Positions 61,529 through 64,000 of a stretch of 64,000 bases of DNA are shown in pieces; position 1 is the first letter of the stretch; the number at the start of each line of letters is the position of its first letter. The notes under the pieces are model-generated. The model was not told where the DNA came from and did not search any database. It saw nothing but the letters and a program-made list of their open reading frames with translations. Both the position numbers and the translations under genes were made by a program. This DNA is from Marinomonas agarivorans (lineage in GTDB: Bacteria; Pseudomonadota; Gammaproteobacteria; Pseudomonadales; Marinomonadaceae): NCBI GenBank assembly GCA_002173415.2, contig NHNK02000005.1, forward strand, positions 62,001 to 126,000, in the 5' to 3' direction.

Positions 61529-62725
61529 TTGGCTTCTATAAGACTAAAAAGTCAATCTGATAGGCGATTGCGAGCAGGTCATCAGTGGATCTATAGTAAT
61601 GAAATAAATACTGATATAACGCCGCTCAAGCAGTTTTCTGCAGGTGATCAGGCTATTGTTGAAGCGGCAAATGGCAAGCCGCTTGGCATCGCAACAGTCA
61701 ATCCAAATACGCTAATTTGTGGACGCTTGATTAGCCGAGATACACGTACTCCACTAGACCGTTCTCTTTTAATTCATCGATTAAAAATTGCTTTGTCGCA
61801 ACGTGAGCTATTTTATAGCACGCCTTATTATCGTTTAGTTTTTGGCGATGCTGATGGCTTATCTGGCTTAGTTGTTGATCGCTTTGCTGATACCTTGGTT
61901 GTGCAAATCTCTACAGCAGGGATGGAACGACTAAAAAATGATGTTGTAGCAGCCCTAGAAGAAGTAGTGAAACCGAGCGCTATTTTACTGAAAAATGATG
62001 GAAAAATGCGCTCAGTCGAAGGGTTAGACTCATACGTCGAAGAAGCTCTAGGGAGTGTGCCAGAGTTAGTCTATTTACAAGAAAATGGTGTTTTGTTCGA
62101 AGCTCCTGTATGGGACGGGCAGAAAACAGGTTGGTTTTATGATCATAGGGAGAACCGCCAAACGTTACAAAGACTCAGTGCGGGTAAGCGAGTATTGGAT
62201 GTGTTCTCTTATGTTGGAGGTTGGGGAGTACAAGCAGCTTCTGCTGGTGCGTCAGATGTCACCTTTATTGATGCTTCTGATAAGGCTTTAGGGCATGTTG
62301 AATCCAATTTGCAGTTAAACCAATACGAAGGCAATGCGGAGTTAATGCACGGCGATGCTTTCGACGGTATGCAATCTCTTATCGATGATAAGGCTCGATT
62401 TGATGTGGTAGTGATTGATCCGCCAGCATTTATTACTCGTAGAAAAGATATCAAAGCAGGCGAAGCGGCGTATTTTAAAGCTAACCAAATGGCTTTACGT
62501 TTGGTGGCAAAAGGTGGTGTTCTGGTGACAGCATCTTGTTCAATGCATTTGAAAGAAGAGAAACTACATGATTTAGTGCGCAGCAACTGTCGATCGTTAG
62601 AGCGCTTTTCTCAGCTAGTCTATCGTGGTACACAAGCACCTGATCACCCAGTTCATCCTGCCATTGAAGAAACACAATATCTCAAAGCGCTCTTCTATCG
62701 TGTGCACAACAATATGGCGCTGTAA
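61529..62725 (+). CDS. rlmI: 23S rRNA (cytosine1962-C5)-methyltransferase RlmI
   Basis: SAM-dependent methyltransferase for C1962 of 23S rRNA. The 398-residue product has an N-terminal PUA domain (RRLRAGHQWIYSNEI), a middle domain with YRLVFGDADGLSGLVVDRF and GWFYDHRENR, and a Rossmann core (VLDVFSYVGGWGVQAASAGA, VVIDPPAFI). The catalytic cysteine is in TASCSMHL. The frame starts at TTG 61529 with AGGTGAG upstream. It stands alone and shares a bidirectional terminator with the next gene. Confidence 0.93.
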   Translation: MASIRLKSQSDRRLRAGHQWIYSNEINTDITPLKQFSAGDQAIVEAANGKPLGIATVNPNTLICGRLISRDTRTPLDRSLLIHRLKIALSQRELFYSTPYYRLVFGDADGLSGLVVDRFADTLVVQISTAGMERLKNDVVAALEEVVKPSAILLKNDGKMRSVEGLDSYVEEALGSVPELVYLQENGVLFEAPVWDGQKTGWFYDHRENRQTLQRLSAGKRVLDVFSYVGGWGVQAASAGASDVTFIDASDKALGHVESNLQLNQYEGNAELMHGDAFDGMQSLIDDKARFDVVVIDPPAFITRRKDIKAGEAAYFKANQMALRLVAKGGVLVTASCSMHLKEEKLHDLVRSNCRSLERFSQLVYRGTQAPDHPVHPAIEETQYLKALFYRVHNNMAL

Positions 62726-62728
62726 CTC

Positions 62729-62774
62729 AAAAAATGGCGGGAAAGCATGATTTATGTTCTCTTCGCCATTTTTC
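62729..62774. terminator. Bidirectional terminator between rlmI and the HAD gene
   Basis: AAAAATGGCG (62730-62739) pairs with CGCCATTTTT (62764-62773), with T-runs on either strand. It lies just after the rlmI stop and serves the convergent pair. Confidence 0.75.
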
Positions 62775-62814
62775 TCAGAGTCTCAATGTGTTTCTTTCAC
62801 AGCCTCAGTGAGCG

Positions 62815-63471
62815 TTAATCCCTTAATGAAATCGTTGGCCAGCCTTTTTGCTTGGCAACATCTGTGAGGGTGTCATCCGCATCAACCGCGATAGGGTGAT
62901 CAACCAGTTCCAACAGCGGTAAATCATTATGGGAATCGCTATAAAAATAGCTGCCAGCTAATGTATGGCCTGTTTTGTTGAGCCACTCGGTCAAACGTGT
63001 CACCTTGCCTTCTTGAAAGCTGGGTACGCCAACGATATTGCCTGTGTATCTTTGCTCTTTAATTTCTGGCACTGGAGCAATGAGGTGCTCAACTCCAAGT
63101 AATCTGGCTATAGGAGCTGTGACAAATTCATTTGTTGCTGTGATGATCATGGTGGTATGGCCTCGCTCCTTATGATCGGCAACAAGGTCGACTGCTTTGC
63201 TTAGCAATAAAGGGGAAATTTTTAACACCATAAACTCGTCATGTAACTGGGCTAATTCAGGCAGAGAAAATTGTGTCAAAGGCGCTAGACTGAAAGATAG
63301 GTATTCTAAAATGTCCAAACTGCCTGCTAGATACTCTTGATAAAAATAGTCATTTTTTGCCTGATACGTTGCAGCATCGACAATATTTTTTTCGACTAAA
63401 AACTGCCCCCAACTATGGTCACTGTCGCCAGCAATTAAGGTGCCATCCAAATCAAATATTGCAAGAGTCAC
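62815..63471 (-). CDS. HAD-IB phosphatase (SerB-like)
   Basis: A 218-residue HAD phosphatase of subfamily IB. Motif I is LAIFDLDGTLIAGDSDHSW (Asp6, Asp8), motif II is MIITATNEFVT, and motif IV is YFYSDSHNDLPLLE. Subfamily IB includes phosphoserine and histidinol-phosphate phosphatases. As I recall, Pseudomonas has a similar gene next to rppH that encodes histidinol-phosphate phosphatase, so that activity is possible here but not shown. It is divergent from rppH, with 158 bases between. Confidence 0.82.
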   Translation of the reverse strand: MTLAIFDLDGTLIAGDSDHSWGQFLVEKNIVDAATYQAKNDYFYQEYLAGSLDILEYLSFSLAPLTQFSLPELAQLHDEFMVLKISPLLLSKAVDLVADHKERGHTTMIITATNEFVTAPIARLLGVEHLIAPVPEIKEQRYTGNIVGVPSFQEGKVTRLTEWLNKTGHTLAGSYFYSDSHNDLPLLELVDHPIAVDADDTLTDVAKQKGWPTISLRD

Positions 63472-63629
63472 AAATATTCCTCATTCAAATACAAAGGACA
63501 TAAGTATACTGCCCGATAACATAAATAGCAGCCGTTTGATTTGTTTAAACTAAGGAAATATGGAACAATGGCGTCATTGATTTTTCAACGTTTTAGACGA
63601 ATTGAAATAAATTTTAAAAGGTGATTCTC

Positions 63630-64000
63630 GTGATTGATGCAGACGGATATAGACCGAATGTGGGCATCATATTGATGAACGAGCATGGCCAACTTCTATG
63701 GGCTCGACGGGTAGGACAAAATGCTTGGCAATTTCCTCAAGGGGGGATTAAAGCTGATGAGACATCTGATCAAGCCTTGTATCGTGAACTTAAGGAAGAG
63801 ATAGGACTAGAGCCTCACCAAGTAGAAATACTTGGTAAAACAAGAGGTTGGTTGCGCTATCGTTTACCAAAACGAATGCTTAGACACAATAGTGCTCCTT
63901 TATGCATAGGCCAAAAGCAGAAGTGGTACTTGCTTGCCTTGCGCTGTGCTGATGTCAATGTTTGTGTGAATGGCACAGACTGTCCAGAATTTGATGGCTG
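63630..64000 (+). CDS. rppH: RNA pyrophosphohydrolase RppH, N-terminal part (cut by window end)
   Basis: Removes pyrophosphate from the 5' end of triphosphorylated mRNA, opening the way for RNase E decay. The visible 123 codons begin at GTG ([20 protein letters not shown]), with AAGGTG upstream. The Nudix box [17 protein letters not shown] is followed by KEEIGL, and [14 protein letters not shown] and [12 protein letters not shown] are the RNA-binding parts. The close match to E. coli RppH extends to the window edge. The C-terminus, about 35-50 residues, lies outside. Confidence 0.95.
   Translation, partial: MIDADGYRPNVGIILMNEHGQLLWARRVGQNAWQFPQGGIKADETSDQALYRELKEEIGLEPHQVEILGKTRGWLRYRLPKRMLRHNSAPLCIGQKQKWYLLALRCADVNVCVNGTDCPEFDG

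Overview
The window is a contiguous stretch of gammaproteobacterial core chromosome. It is low in G+C, densely coding, and starts and ends inside genes. Gene content and order (surE-nlpD-rpoS; rpsU-yqeY-dnaG-rpoD; lptD-surA-pdxA-rsmA-apaG-apaH; ffh-rpsP-rimM-trmD-rplS; ygfB-pepP-ubiH-ubiI) point to a marine member of the Oceanospirillales. The combination of glk-zwf-eda, a monofunctional hom next to thrC, and paired chemoreceptors suggests something close to Marinomonas. That assignment is inference, not a database match. No tRNA, rRNA, CRISPR array, prophage or intact insertion sequence was seen.

Layout. 1-5.4 kb: end of truD, surE, a DUF368 undecaprenyl-phosphate translocase gene in the place usually held by pcm, nlpD, rpoS, a lipoprotein gene and a small unknown gene. 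5.4-10.2 kb: a GAF-GGDEF protein, then glk-zwf-eda behind a perfect HexR-type palindrome. 10.3-13.5 kb: a PIN-PhoH ATPase, an inositol-monophosphatase-family enzyme and a GFA-family zinc protein. 13.5-18.2 kb: the macromolecular synthesis operon on the minus strand (rpsU, yqeY, dnaG, rpoD), with hairpins in its intergenic gaps. 18.5-20 kb: tsaD and folB. 20-28.2 kb: a long minus-strand run lptD, surA, pdxA, rsmA, apaG, apaH, glpE, cca. 28.3-36.7 kb: djlA, a DUF3530 protein, rpe, two HAD phosphatases, an MscS channel, a Nudix hydrolase, a CorC-like protein and ypjD. 36.8-45.1 kb: ffh, rpsP-rimM-trmD-rplS, dsbC, hom-thrC, rsmE. 45.1-49.8 kb: two related chemoreceptor genes. 50-57.5 kb: recJ, folD, ygfB, pepP, ubiH, ubiI. 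57.5-64 kb: a two-gene Fe(III)-type ABC transporter, an HDOD protein, rlmI, a SerB-like HAD phosphatase and the start of rppH.

How the parts work together. Most genes serve translation (S21, S16, L19, RimM, TrmD, RsmA, RsmE, RlmI, TsaD, Cca), transcription (RpoD, RpoS), replication (DnaG), envelope assembly (LptD, SurA, NlpD, DUF368, DsbC), ubiquinone hydroxylation and central metabolism. The glucose genes make a partial Entner-Doudoroff set that lacks pgl and edd at this locus.

The most distinctive pattern not explained by the genes is a set of short perfect or near-perfect tandem duplications (units of 10-22 bp) at gene edges or in low-complexity coding segments: before the GGDEF gene, before tsaD, at the ends of pdxA and the Nudix gene, between the two chemoreceptors, before gph, and inside ubiH. 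In two cases the unit is not a multiple of three and has been read into a protein's C-terminus. No clearly new multi-gene system was found.
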